Shown in pieces: positions 32,109-41,800 of a stretch of 64,000 nt of DNA. The notes under the pieces are model-generated. The model made no database searches, had not been told where the DNA came from, and was given only the letters and a program-made list of their open reading frames with translations. Made by a program: the position numbers and the translations under genes. The number at the start of each line of letters is the position of its first letter. The stretch's first letter is position 1. The DNA comes from Streptococcus mitis. Its GTDB lineage: Bacteria; Bacillota; Bacilli; Lactobacillales; Streptococcaceae. Location: positions 97,656 to 161,655 of the forward strand of contig MKYF01000028.1 in assembly GCA_001914195.1 (NCBI GenBank), written 5' to 3'.

Positions 32109-33473
32109 CTATTTTCTAAATTTCCACTGGCTATAAATCCCGAAACCGATAATCCAGATAGCTGAACCGATTGCTCCTACAAATGTAGACTCTTGTAAAA
32201 AGAGGGTTACAAAGACAAAGGCAAAGAAGAGCATGGTTAACGGATTTAGGAAACGATAGTGGGGCATGAGGTAGCCATCCGCCATAAAGTCTGGTGACTT
32301 GCGATACTTAAGGTGAGCCACCATGATCAAGATATAAATGGCGATATAAACACCTGATGATGATGCCGTAATCAAGGCAAAGGCATCCGAAACTCCTGGC
32401 AAGACATTGATAAAGGCCGCTAGGGCAATCAAGATTGCTGAAGCGATGATGGCATTTTGTGGCACATTGTGGCGAGAAAGGGTATCCGCCTTGATTGCTT
32501 TTAGGAATGGATTTGGCGAATCATGAGCAATCTGGTACAAATGACGCCCTGTTGAATAAAGGGTTGAGTTAAGGGCAGATGCTGCTGATGTCAAAACAAC
32601 GAAGTTAATCAAGGCTGCCGCCCACTTGATACCGGCTAATTCAAATACTGTAACAAAGGGAGAATCAGCCGAAGCAAGTTCACGCCAGGGAATGATAGCC
32701 ATGATGGCTAAGAGGGCACCACCATAGAAAAAGACGATACGTAGAGGAATTTCCTTAACGGCTTTTGGCAAGACCTGACGTGGATTTTTAGTTTCAGAAG
32801 TTGTGACCCCGATAAACTCAATCATGAGGTAGGCAAAGAAGACCATCTGGAAGGCCATGACAAAGTTGACTCCACCATTTGGGAACAGTGAGAAATTGTC
32901 AGCAATATTAGCCAAACTTGCTACTCCATGTGGTGTCTTAAAGCCTGTCAAGACCATAAAGACTCCTGTTGCAATCATAGCTAAAATAGCCACAATCTTG
33001 ACCATAGCAAACCAAAACTCAACTTCTCCAAAGAGCTTCACCGCAATCAGATTGACCAAGGCTAGAATGGTCAAAAATCCAATCTCAATCATCCAACTTG
33101 GCCAGCTAGGGAACCAAAACTGAACATAGTGAGAGATGGCTGTGATTTCTGCCATACCGATAAAGACAACGGATAGCCAGTAAGACCAAACTGAGAAATA
33201 ACCCCAACCCTTACCCAAATGACTCGTGATAAAGTTGATAAAGGTATGTTGCTCAGGATCTTGATAAAGCATTTCCCCAACCGCACGCATCATGAGGAAC
33301 ATGAAAGCCCCAGTAATCATATAAATCAGTACAATGGAAGGACCTGTTAAGCTGATAGAGCGACCTGCTCCCAAAAAGAGTCCTGTTCCAATTGTTCCCG
33401 CAATGGCCATAACCTGCACGTGACGATTGGTCAGACCACGCTCCATCTTATTTTTTTTCTTCTTTGAACTCAT
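32109..33473 (-). CDS. Amino-acid permease, APC superfamily (AAT family)
   Basis: The 454-residue protein has about twelve membrane helices and the AAT-family start RGLTNRHVQVMAIAGTIGTG with the substrate-binding GTIGTGLF loop in helix 1. EQHTFINFI and ETKNPRQVLPKAVKEIPLRI are conserved loops. The family imports amino acids with protons; members include CycA, AapA and LysP types, and the substrate cannot be read from sequence here. It follows the greA terminator closely, so its promoter must lie in or near 33474-33548. Start has a GGAG site. Confidence 0.88.
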   Translation of the reverse strand: MSSKKKKNKMERGLTNRHVQVMAIAGTIGTGLFLGAGRSISLTGPSIVLIYMITGAFMFLMMRAVGEMLYQDPEQHTFINFITSHLGKGWGYFSVWSYWLSVVFIGMAEITAISHYVQFWFPSWPSWMIEIGFLTILALVNLIAVKLFGEVEFWFAMVKIVAILAMIATGVFMVLTGFKTPHGVASLANIADNFSLFPNGGVNFVMAFQMVFFAYLMIEFIGVTTSETKNPRQVLPKAVKEIPLRIVFFYGGALLAIMAIIPWRELASADSPFVTVFELAGIKWAAALINFVVLTSAASALNSTLYSTGRHLYQIAHDSPNPFLKAIKADTLSRHNVPQNAIIASAILIALAAFINVLPGVSDAFALITASSSGVYIAIYILIMVAHLKYRKSPDFMADGYLMPHYRFLNPLTMLFFAFVFVTLFLQESTFVGAIGSAIWIIGFGIYSQWKFRK

Positions 33474-33499
33474 AACGTCTCCAATTCAATTTAAAATGG

Positions 33500-33542
33500 A
33501 AAAAGGAGTGAGTGAAGCGCACAGCCTCCCCACTCCTTTTTT
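33500..33542 (-). terminator. Terminator after greA
   Basis: AAAAGGAGTG (33501-33510) pairs with CACTCCTTTT (33531-33540) and T runs follow on the minus strand. Confidence 0.85.
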
Positions 33543-33548
33543 CTGTTT

Positions 33549-34031
33549 TTAGGCTGTTTTTTCAACCTTTAAGATTTTTACATCATAGCTACCGACAGGT
33601 GTTTCAATGGTTGCTGTGTCACCTGTTTTCTTGCCAATCAAGGCTTGTCCAATTGGGCTTTCATTTGAAACTTTACCTGCAAAGGCATCCGCACCGGCTG
33701 AACCTACGATAATATAAACTTCTTCTTCGTCCTCACCAATTTCTTGGATAGTGACTGTTTTACCAATCGCTACTTCATCATCTGCAACTGAGTCACTATT
33801 GACGATTTCAGCGTAACGGATTTTTGTTTCCAAGCTAGAGATTTGTCCTTCGACAAAGGCTTGTTCATCCTTAGCTGCTTCGTATTCACTGTTTTCAGAA
33901 AGGTCACCGTAGGAACGAGCAATCTTAATGCGTTCTACCACTTCTGGTCGGCGGACCAATTTCAATTCTTCTAATTCTTTTTCAAGTTTTTCCTTTTCCG
34001 CAAGGGTCATAGGATATGTTTTTTCTGCCAT
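33549..34031 (-). CDS. greA: Transcription elongation factor GreA
   Basis: GreA rescues backtracked RNA polymerase by stimulating transcript cleavage. The 160-residue protein has the N-terminal coiled coil with the DLSENSEYEAAKDEQ tip (about 42-56) carrying the acidic residues that reach the active site, and a C-terminal FKBP-like domain (GKVSNESPIGQALIGKKTGD). ATG 34031 is chosen over an upstream TTG because it gives the standard MAEKTYPMT start. It follows mltG with a weak hairpin between them. Confidence 0.96.
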   Translation of the reverse strand: MAEKTYPMTLAEKEKLEKELEELKLVRRPEVVERIKIARSYGDLSENSEYEAAKDEQAFVEGQISSLETKIRYAEIVNSDSVADDEVAIGKTVTIQEIGEDEEEVYIIVGSAGADAFAGKVSNESPIGQALIGKKTGDTATIETPVGSYDVKILKVEKTA

Positions 34032-34066
34032 TTTTCTCAACTTTCTTCTGATGATATTTTCTAAAG

Positions 34067-34094
34067 AAAATTATGTGAAGTATCACATAATTTT
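34067..34094 (-). terminator. Perfect hairpin between mltG and greA
   Basis: AAAATTATGTG, six-base loop, CACATAATTTT followed by CTTT on the minus strand; overlaps the mltG stop codon. AU-rich, so termination may be partial and greA may also be read from the mltG promoter. Confidence 0.55.
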
Positions 34095-35838
34095 AGTTTG
34101 TTTGGTTTAATTTGCTGTTGACATGGTCGGCAACATTCCGATCATGTTCTTCTTTATTGCTAGCATAGTAGACCTTACCATCTGTCACATCTGCAACAAA
34201 GTAAAGGTTTTCACTCTTAGTCTGATTGATACTTGACTCGATAGCATCCAAGCTTGGACTATCTACCGGACCAGGCATGAGGCCTAGATTTGTATAGACA
34301 TTATATGGTGAATTAATTGATGTATCGATTCCAGCATCGTCAGCAAGACTAATCTTCTGACCAAGTTTGCCTTGGGCATACAAGATGGCAATATTGCTTT
34401 GAAGTGGCATACCAAGATTCAAGCGGTTGTAGAATACACCTGCAATCAACTTACGATCGTCAGTCTTAGCTCCTTCTTTTTCTACAAGTGAAGCAATGGT
34501 CAGCAATTCATTGACCGTTAAATTCTTAGACTTAATCGTACTGTAATGAGGTGCCAAAGTCTTATCCATAGTTGCCAACATCTCATCAATCAAGCTTTCA
34601 ACAGTTGTGCTTTCCTTGATAGAGTAAGTAGCTGGGAAAAGGAAACCTTCCAAACGGTAACGAGCCCCACTTTCCTTTGTAGGCAAGCTTTCAAGTAGAC
34701 TCGGATATTTGGCAACTTCTTGACTGATAAAGCTATCGTCTTGAACTTTTGCTAGGAAAGCATCCGCTGTCAAAGGCTCTTTGAAGTCACCTTGCAATTG
34801 ACCTACAGCTTGTGCCATTTGATCAATCGTATAACCTTCTGGAATTGTCAAAGTCGCAAGAACAGGTTCTTGAGCTTCAGCTGTTCCACCTTTTTGTAGT
34901 TCGTGGATGATATCTTCTGTACTCATGCTCTTTTGCAAATTATAGTAACCTGATTTCAAATCAGCATAATTTTTATACTTAGCATACAAGCTAAAAACTA
35001 GACCGTGTTTAATCAAGCCGGCATCTTCAAGTGTCTTACCGATTTCTTGAACATTAGAGCCTTCTGGGATTTGAACCGTTACATATTGCTTAGAATCAGC
35101 GTCAACAGGCTGTAAAGATGACTGAACATACTGATAACCGAAGTAACCACCTGCCGAAATCAAGGCAAGGAAAATCAGTAGAGAAATGAAGAAGGCCTTG
35201 AATCCTGATTTTTTCTTCTTAGTAGGCTGGACTGTCTCACGACGGCTACGACGTGGAGTTGAAGGCATTCCTTCTACAGCTTTCTTTTCCACTACTGGTT
35301 GTGAAGTAGGAACTTCTTTTTTTACTACTTCTTTCTGCCCTTCTGTCTTATAAGAAACAGCTACTCTTGTTGGAATTTCATTAAATTCCTTTTCTACTTT
35401 TCTAGGACTAACAGGTCCTGGAGTTGGTCTTGATACTTCCTCAGCTGATGGAGCAGAAGGTCCTTCTTGACTCGGGTGACTAGGAGCAAGTGGAGCTTGT
35501 CTTACAGCCTCTTCTGCGGGAGAAGAAGGCACATCTTGACTTGGATGACTTGGAACAGTAAGAGTTTCTCTTTTAATCTCATCTGATGGAGAAGCCGGTA
35601 AATCTTGGCTCGGGTGAGTAGGCACGGTAGGAGCTTTTCTCATAATCTCCTCTACAGCTGATAGAGAATCTTCCATTATCTCTTCTATCGACTGGTCATT
35701 CTTAGAAGAAAATTGAGGTTTTATTGAAGCTAAATTAACTTCCTCCTGATCTTCTTCATGTTTTTTAACTCGTTCTAAATCTCGTAAAATCTGCTCTTTA
35801 AAGCTTAATTTTTCTTCTTCTCTTGACTTTTCACTCAA
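34093..35838 (-). CDS. mltG: Endolytic murein transglycosylase MltG
   Basis: MltG cuts nascent glycan strands and in pneumococcus acts in peripheral wall synthesis. The 581-residue protein has a long charged cytoplasmic region (1-205) with three proline-rich repeats of the VPTHPSQDLP type (about 71-125), a membrane helix (about 212-232), a LysM-like part and the YceG domain (about 320-575) with the catalytic glutamate in TIASLVEKEGA. The start is a TTG, eight bases after GAGGAGG; no better ATG lies nearby. The promoter TTGCTT, 17 bp, TATAAT is at 35870-35898. Confidence 0.93.
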   Translation of the reverse strand: MSEKSREEEKLSFKEQILRDLERVKKHEEDQEEVNLASIKPQFSSKNDQSIEEIMEDSLSAVEEIMRKAPTVPTHPSQDLPASPSDEIKRETLTVPSHPSQDVPSSPAEEAVRQAPLAPSHPSQEGPSAPSAEEVSRPTPGPVSPRKVEKEFNEIPTRVAVSYKTEGQKEVVKKEVPTSQPVVEKKAVEGMPSTPRRSRRETVQPTKKKKSGFKAFFISLLIFLALISAGGYFGYQYVQSSLQPVDADSKQYVTVQIPEGSNVQEIGKTLEDAGLIKHGLVFSLYAKYKNYADLKSGYYNLQKSMSTEDIIHELQKGGTAEAQEPVLATLTIPEGYTIDQMAQAVGQLQGDFKEPLTADAFLAKVQDDSFISQEVAKYPSLLESLPTKESGARYRLEGFLFPATYSIKESTTVESLIDEMLATMDKTLAPHYSTIKSKNLTVNELLTIASLVEKEGAKTDDRKLIAGVFYNRLNLGMPLQSNIAILYAQGKLGQKISLADDAGIDTSINSPYNVYTNLGLMPGPVDSPSLDAIESSINQTKSENLYFVADVTDGKVYYASNKEEHDRNVADHVNSKLNQTN

Positions 35839-35869
35839 AAATTTTTCCTCCTCGTTGACAATCCATAAT

Positions 35870-35898
35870 ATTATATCTTAAAAGTCTAGGAAAAGCAA
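35870..35898 (-). promoter_or_regulatory. mltG promoter
   Basis: TTGCTT (35898-35893), 17-bp spacer, TATAAT (35875-35870), about 25-30 bases of leader with a strong GAGGAGG site before a TTG start. Confidence 0.65.
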
Positions 35899-35918
35899 CC
35901 TATGATGCCTTGTCTTGC

Positions 35919-36413
35919 CTATTTTTTAGCTTCCCAGACCATATCATACCAAGTTTCCCCTGCAAAGGTTGACTGGGACAAGCCTTCGTTGACAAATCCG
36001 TGTTTTTCATAGTAGGCGATGAGATAGTCATGACAGGTTAGGTTAATGCCTTCTCTCTCATCTTCAAGAGCAACTTCTTTCAAAGCTATTAGCAATTTCT
36101 GACCCAGTCCTAGTCCCTGTGCTTCCTTAGCAATAGAGAGACAGGTCACAGAGATATAGCCACCAGGCTCATGACTATAGTCTTTTATGTCTTCTGTAAA
36201 AGACTGATCTTGCAGATGTCGGTATGGTCCAACTGGCCCTTCGATATACCCCATGATTCTACCTTCTTTTTCCGCAACCAGAAAAGAGGTCTGAATTTCT
36301 CGCAAATGCGCCTCAAAAACAGTGCGAGGAATGGCTTCTTCGATCGAAAAATTTTCTAGTTCAATCTCAACGATACGATCTAAATCTTCTAATCTTGCTT
36401 TCCTAATTTCCAT
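35919..36413 (-). CDS. GNAT acetyltransferase (tandem copy 1)
   Basis: The 164-residue protein has the acetyl-CoA signature EAQGLGLGQKLLIALKEVAL (about 94-113) and ends GETWYDMVWEAKK. The middle CLSIAKEAQ beta strand and YYEKHGFVNEGLS late motif are typical of GNATs. Its ATG lies inside the end of the next upstream GNAT gene (25-base overlap). The two proteins share layout, N-terminal IxKA.xxDLxxIxxLE pattern and a methionine-tryptophan end, so they look like an old tandem duplication. Substrates unknown. Confidence 0.82.
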   Translation of the reverse strand: MEIRKARLEDLDRIVEIELENFSIEEAIPRTVFEAHLREIQTSFLVAEKEGRIMGYIEGPVGPYRHLQDQSFTEDIKDYSHEPGGYISVTCLSIAKEAQGLGLGQKLLIALKEVALEDEREGINLTCHDYLIAYYEKHGFVNEGLSQSTFAGETWYDMVWEAKK

Positions 36414-36871
36414 TGTGCCTCCAGATAAAAGGGATTAAACCAAATCATACTAAAACCCTGGCTAGTTGCATAAAGCGAAGTTTCTTCATCAATAAAACCG
36501 TTCATTTCAAAATAGGAAAGCAGCTCATCAGGACTCTTCAAACGAATCCCTTTGTAATCCAGCTCAACTGCCACCTCTTTCAAGGCTGCAAGAAGAAGTG
36601 TTCCCAAGCCCTGTCTCTGATGGTCAGCCTCGATAACTAAAGAATGTATTTTTAGACATTGCGGATTGTCTAACTGGGGACTTGATAGAATATAGCCTAA
36701 AAGTTGATTTTCATCCCTAGCTAGAAGAAAGGTATCCGCACACTTACGGATACTTTCTTCTAAAATATGGGAAGGTTGCTGCTTTTCAGCTGAAAAAGAC
36801 GAAGTTTGAAGTGCCTCTATCTCAGCCAAATCAGACTTACTTGCCTGAATGATCTTAATTGGAATTTCCAT
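36389..36871 (-). CDS. GNAT acetyltransferase (tandem copy 2)
   Basis: The 160-residue protein carries EADHQRQGLGTLLLAALKEV (about 80-99) and the late YFEMNGFIDEETS motif. It begins nine bases behind murC in the same direction and overlaps the following GNAT gene by 25 bases, so both are part of the murC transcript. Acceptor unknown; partner in wall metabolism is conceivable from context but not shown. Confidence 0.82.
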   Translation of the reverse strand: MEIPIKIIQASKSDLAEIEALQTSSFSAEKQQPSHILEESIRKCADTFLLARDENQLLGYILSSPQLDNPQCLKIHSLVIEADHQRQGLGTLLLAALKEVAVELDYKGIRLKSPDELLSYFEMNGFIDEETSLYATSQGFSMIWFNPFYLEAQWKLGKQD

Positions 36872-36880
36872 GGGAACATC

Positions 36881-38215
36881 CTACTGAACATTGCTTGTCA
36901 AGTTAGACAAGAGTTGCTCAAATGAGTATTCATAGGTTTGGATATCTCCTGCTCCCATAAAGACATAGACAGCATTATCATGGTCAAGGAGTGGAGAAAC
37001 ATTTTCAACAGTAATGACTTGGTGTTTTTTGTTGATTTTTTGGGCTAGGTCTTCTACCTTAACGTCACCATGGTCTACTTCACGAGCTGACCCATAAATT
37101 TGCGCTAGATAAACAGCATCCGCTTGGTTCAAAGCGTGAGCAAATTCGTCCAACAAGGCAATGGTTCTTGTAAAGGTATGCGGTTGGAAGACTGCTACAA
37201 TTTCCTTGCTTGGATATTTCTGACGAGCCGCATCCAAGGTCGCAATAATTTCTGTTGGATGGTGGGCAAAGTCATCGATAATCACTGTATCATTGACAAT
37301 TTTCTCGGTGAAACGACGCTTAACACCGGCAAATGTTTTCAAGTGCTCACGCACCAAGTTCAAATCAAATCCTGCTGTGTAAAGAAGACCAATAACGGCT
37401 GTCGCATTCATGATATTGTGACGACCAAAGGTTGGAATGTGGAATTGCCCCAAGTCTTGTCCACGGAAGTGAACGGTGAAGGTTGAACCAGTTGTTGAAC
37501 GAAGAAGCTCACTAGCTACAAAGTCATTGCCCTCAGCTTCAAAACCATAATAATAAATCGGAGCATTAGACGTAATTTTACGCAATTCTGCATCTTCACC
37601 ATAGACAAAAAGACCCTTGGTAATTTGTTTAGCATAGTCGTTAAAGGCATTGAAAACATCCTCTAGACTTGTGAAATAGTCTGGATGGTCAAAGTCAATG
37701 TTGGTGATAATAGAGTATTCTGGGTGATAAGGCATGAAATGGCGCTCATATTCGTCAGATTCAAAGACAAAATATTTGGCATTGGCTGAACCACGACCGG
37801 TCCCGTCTCCAATCAAGAAGCTAGTATCCGTGATATGAGACAAGACATGAGACAACATACCTGTCGTTGAAGTTTTTCCATGCGCTCCTGCTACTCCCAT
37901 GCTAACAAAGTCGCGCATAAAGCTACCTAAGAACTCATGGTAACGTTTGTAGCTAATGCCATTTTGGTCCGCATAGGCAATTTCGACGTTGTTATCTGGA
38001 CGAAAGGCATTTCCAGCGATAATTTCCATATCACCGTCTAGGTTCTTTTTATCAAAAGGAAGAATGGTAATTCCTGCCTGCTCAAGACCACGTTGAGTAA
38101 AGTAGTACTTTTCAACATCTGAACCCTGTACCTTATGCCCCATTTGGTGCAACATCAAGGCCAAGGCACTCATCCCTGATCCCTTAATTCCGATAAAATG
38201 ATATGTCTTTGGCAT
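36881..38215 (-). CDS. murC: UDP-N-acetylmuramate--L-alanine ligase
   Basis: MurC adds L-alanine to UDP-MurNAc, the first step of the stem peptide. The 444-residue protein has the Mur N-terminal IGIKGSGMSALA loop, the ATP-binding GAHGKTSTTGM motif (about 111-121), the DDFAHHPTEI motif and a C-terminal domain with MGAGDIQTYE. ATG 38215 follows GGGGAG. It lies between the charged 205-residue protein gene and the GNAT pair, in a run downstream of the SNF2 helicase gene. Confidence 0.96.
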   Translation of the reverse strand: MPKTYHFIGIKGSGMSALALMLHQMGHKVQGSDVEKYYFTQRGLEQAGITILPFDKKNLDGDMEIIAGNAFRPDNNVEIAYADQNGISYKRYHEFLGSFMRDFVSMGVAGAHGKTSTTGMLSHVLSHITDTSFLIGDGTGRGSANAKYFVFESDEYERHFMPYHPEYSIITNIDFDHPDYFTSLEDVFNAFNDYAKQITKGLFVYGEDAELRKITSNAPIYYYGFEAEGNDFVASELLRSTTGSTFTVHFRGQDLGQFHIPTFGRHNIMNATAVIGLLYTAGFDLNLVREHLKTFAGVKRRFTEKIVNDTVIIDDFAHHPTEIIATLDAARQKYPSKEIVAVFQPHTFTRTIALLDEFAHALNQADAVYLAQIYGSAREVDHGDVKVEDLAQKINKKHQVITVENVSPLLDHDNAVYVFMGAGDIQTYEYSFEQLLSNLTSNVQ

Positions 38216-38225
38216 GTTTTCTCCC

Positions 38226-38843
38226 CTATTCTGTAATTCTTGTCAGATTCAACTCTTGGGCAACCCGACGTTCTTGTTCTGTTTGTTTACTTTTTTTATT
38301 GTAGATTTGGCTCTTCTTTAGAAAATCATAGTTGTTTTTCTTTGGAGCAGGTGCTGACACTTCTTCATTCTTGGTAGGGATAGAATGAACTTCTTCCGCC
38401 AAGATATAATGAGACTGGGTCAATTTTTGGCTATATTTGACAAATTCACCAGGGTTTTCCTTTTGGAAAGGCGCTGTCGGTTGATTGCCCTGTCTAACAA
38501 GGCCTGATTTAGAATGACGTCTCGCACGGCTGAAATCCTGAGTTAAATAGTTAGCAGAGCGTTTCTTTTTCAAGTCTGCACGCGCTTCTTCACGCGCCAC
38601 CTCTGCATAGCTCTTTCCTTCTTTTTTAACCCCTAAAGGAGCTTTTTTAGGTTTCTCGACTTGCTTTTCAATCGGTTTGACTGGTTTTTCTTCAGTAATA
38701 GGAGCCCATTCTAAATAATTTTTATCTCGATACTCACCCTTGATATTACTGATCAGATCAGACTCATCGTACAAGTTCATGACTGGCATTTCAGTCAGCA
38801 TGACCTCGTCATCTGACACCAATGGAAATCGTTCTTGTTTCAT
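38226..38843 (-). CDS. Charged, mostly disordered protein of unknown function
   Basis: The 205-residue soluble protein is rich in lysine and glutamate, with an acidic N-terminus (LVSDDEVMLTEMPVMNLYDE), a lysine/proline linker (about 50-80), a basic arginine-rich central part (SRARRHSKSGLVRQ) and a helical C-terminus (QTEQERRVAQELNLTRITE). No enzyme motif or membrane segment is seen. It is ten bases before murC in the same direction, so it may serve as a scaffold or regulator linked to wall synthesis; this is inference from position only. Confidence 0.65.
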   Translation of the reverse strand: MKQERFPLVSDDEVMLTEMPVMNLYDESDLISNIKGEYRDKNYLEWAPITEEKPVKPIEKQVEKPKKAPLGVKKEGKSYAEVAREEARADLKKKRSANYLTQDFSRARRHSKSGLVRQGNQPTAPFQKENPGEFVKYSQKLTQSHYILAEEVHSIPTKNEEVSAPAPKKNNYDFLKKSQIYNKKSKQTEQERRVAQELNLTRITE

Positions 38844-38890
38844 TTTCTATTTCCTTTCAACACTTCATTATAGCGTATTGTCTTGATTTT

Positions 38891-41800
38891 TCAAGTGCTG
38901 GCTTCAGAAATTCCCAAAATTTCTCTAATTTCTGCTAGGCTGAGACTGCCACGTGACTCTGTTCCATCCAATACTTGTGACACCAGATGTTTCTTTTGTT
39001 CTTGGAGTTCCTGAATTTTTTCTTCAATGGTTCCCCTGGTCACTAAGCGATAAACCTCAACCGTTTCTTCCTGACCCATCCGATGGGCACGGCCAATAGC
39101 TTGCGCTTCCACCGCAGGATTCCACCAAAGGTCAACCAAGATAACCGTATCAGCACCTGTCAGATTCAGACCGACACCACCAGCCTTGAGGGAAATCAGA
39201 AAGGCATCTCTTTCCCCTTGGTTAAAGGCCTTGGTCATGTCTTGTCTTTCCTTGGCTGGGGTTGAACCGGTAATTTTAAAGGAAGTCAAGCCCAAGTCTG
39301 GCAGTTCTTGTTCAATTTTCTCCAACATTCCCTTGAACTGAGAAAAAATCAAGACACGGTGTCCACCGTCTGCAACCTGTAGCAGCAGGTCTCGGAGACT
39401 ATCCAGTTTGCCACTGGCACCCTGATAATCTTCCATAAAGAGGGCAGGAGTGTCACAGATTTGACGCAAGCGCATTAAACCAGACAAGATTTCCACACGA
39501 CTACGCTGAAATTCCTGATCTGACACCTGAGCCAAACGGTCTCGCATCTGTTGTAACTGGGCTAGGTAGATAGCCTTTTGCTGGTCTTCCAGTTCATTCT
39601 TATAAACCACTTCAATCAAGTCTGGTAATTCAGTCAGAACTTCTTCTTTCTTGCGCCGCATCACGAAAGGTTTGATAAACTGAGCAACGCGCTCAGCTGG
39701 TAATTTCATAAATTCTTTCTTGCTTGGCAAGAGTCCTGGCATGACGATTTGGAAAATAGACCACAGCTCACCTAGATGGTTTTCAATAGGAGTCCCTGAT
39801 AAGGCAAAAACTGACGGCACCACAAACTGTCTCAAGGTCTGGGCAATCTTGGTCTGGGCATTTTTCATGACCTGAGCTTCATCTAAGAAAAGGAAGTCAA
39901 AGGCCAGCCCCTGATAAAGCTCACTGTCCTGACGGAAGGTAGCATAGCTCGTCACATAGATTTGATGGCTCTCGGCAAGAATCTCCTCACGACTAGCTTT
40001 CAATCCATGAACAACAGCCACATCCAACTGTGGAGCAAATTTCTGAAATTCATCTGCCCAGTTGTAAATCAAACCTGACGGTGCTAAAATCAAAATCCGA
40101 CTTTCTTTTGTCACTTGACTAGTCAAAAAAGCAATAGTCTGCAGGGTTTTACCAAGTCCCATATCATCAGCCAAAATCCCACCAAAACCATAATGATAGA
40201 GCATTTGCAGCCAGCCGATTCCCTTTTCCTGATAATCTCGTAAGTCAGCCTTGACCTGAGTTGCTTGTCGAGGAAAGTCCTCTGGATGCGTCAAATCCTG
40301 GGCCAAATTCTGGAATTCCTGTGAAAAAGAAACACGGTCACGCCCTTCAAAAAGATGAGCTAAACTGTAGGCCAAGGATTTTCGAGCCTGCAAAGCCCCA
40401 TCTTTTAATTCAAGCTGCCCCAGTTCCTGTAAATTTTGACGAATTTTCTTGGTTTCTTCATCGAAAAAGTAGACTTGATTGGACGAATCAATATAAAAAT
40501 CTTGATTGTCAACCAAGGCCTGCAAGGCTTGGTCAATTTCCTCTTGGGCAATATCTTGAAAATCAAACTGGATTTCCAAAAGACCTCCCTTGGAGGCAAT
40601 CTGCACTTGAGGGCTCGCTAGGTTATAAAGTTCTTCTAACTTGTCTGATAGGTCAACATCCCCGAGTTTTTCAAAAACCGGAATGATATCATGGAAGAAA
40701 TGATAGACAGACTCTGCTTTTAAGGCCTGACGCCAAGATTGAAAATCGGCTTCAAAACCAGCTGCCAAACAGACTTGGAAAATTCCTTCTTCTAAATCAG
40801 CATCACTTGAAAAGGGCAATTCTTCTAGCTCTTGTCGGCTAGATACCTGTCTATCCCCATAATCAAACCGGATTTCCAGACGAATCCGATTGTCCTCTTC
40901 CCTATCAAAGTAAAAAGAGGGTGCAAAAGTTTTGATTTGTAGACGTTCTGGAGCTGAAACAGTACCCATCTGGCTAAAGAGAGTCAGACAGGAAGCCAAC
41001 TTATCGCGATCACTGCTATCAAATTGCAGGAATTTCTTTCCATGTTGATCCAAAGGCAGAGCTTTGATTTCCTTAAGAAGACGCATCTGCTGGTCTGTTA
41101 GAAAATAAACCTGTCCTTTATGGAAAAGCACAGCTCCCTGATAAAAGACATTGACCCTTGGACTCTCACTGATTTCCATTTCAAAATAATCCGAGTATTC
41201 TGTTACTGTAAAGGCAAAGAGATTGGCACCAACATGCAAATCCTGAAAAAGCAAGGTCTGGTAGCTATTCACTTGGTGGTCAAATTGAAAATGGGGTAAG
41301 GCCATCAGTAAATTCACACCCTGCTCAAAAAAGGTCAGAGGAAAAAAGAGGTGCCGACCTTGATTTTGGAAAAAGAGGTCTGGAGCCTGTCCTTCCTCCA
41401 TCATTCCCCGCAAGAAAGTCAGAAGTTCTTGGCTGGCCTCATCAAAGGCTTCCCAAGACAAGGACTCCTCATAAATCTTGCCAATCATATAAGACTTTCT
41501 CTGCTCGACAATCCTTAAAAAGAGTGGAATGTCTCGAATGACATAATATTTTTGGCTATTGATTTGGCCGATTCTCAGGGTCCACAAGATATAATTGGTT
41601 CCTGCTTCCACCTGCCCCACAGCCGATAATTCATAGGCACGTTCTGATTTTGGAGACAAGATTCGATCCAAAAACTTGCCACCCAAGGTCACCTTGGTTT
41701 CAACGGCCTCTTTTTCTTCATGACCTTCTTCCAGACTTTGCAAGATTTCCTGACCACGCTCATCATTTTTCAGAAAATGCTCTAGCGCTGCCAAATGCAC

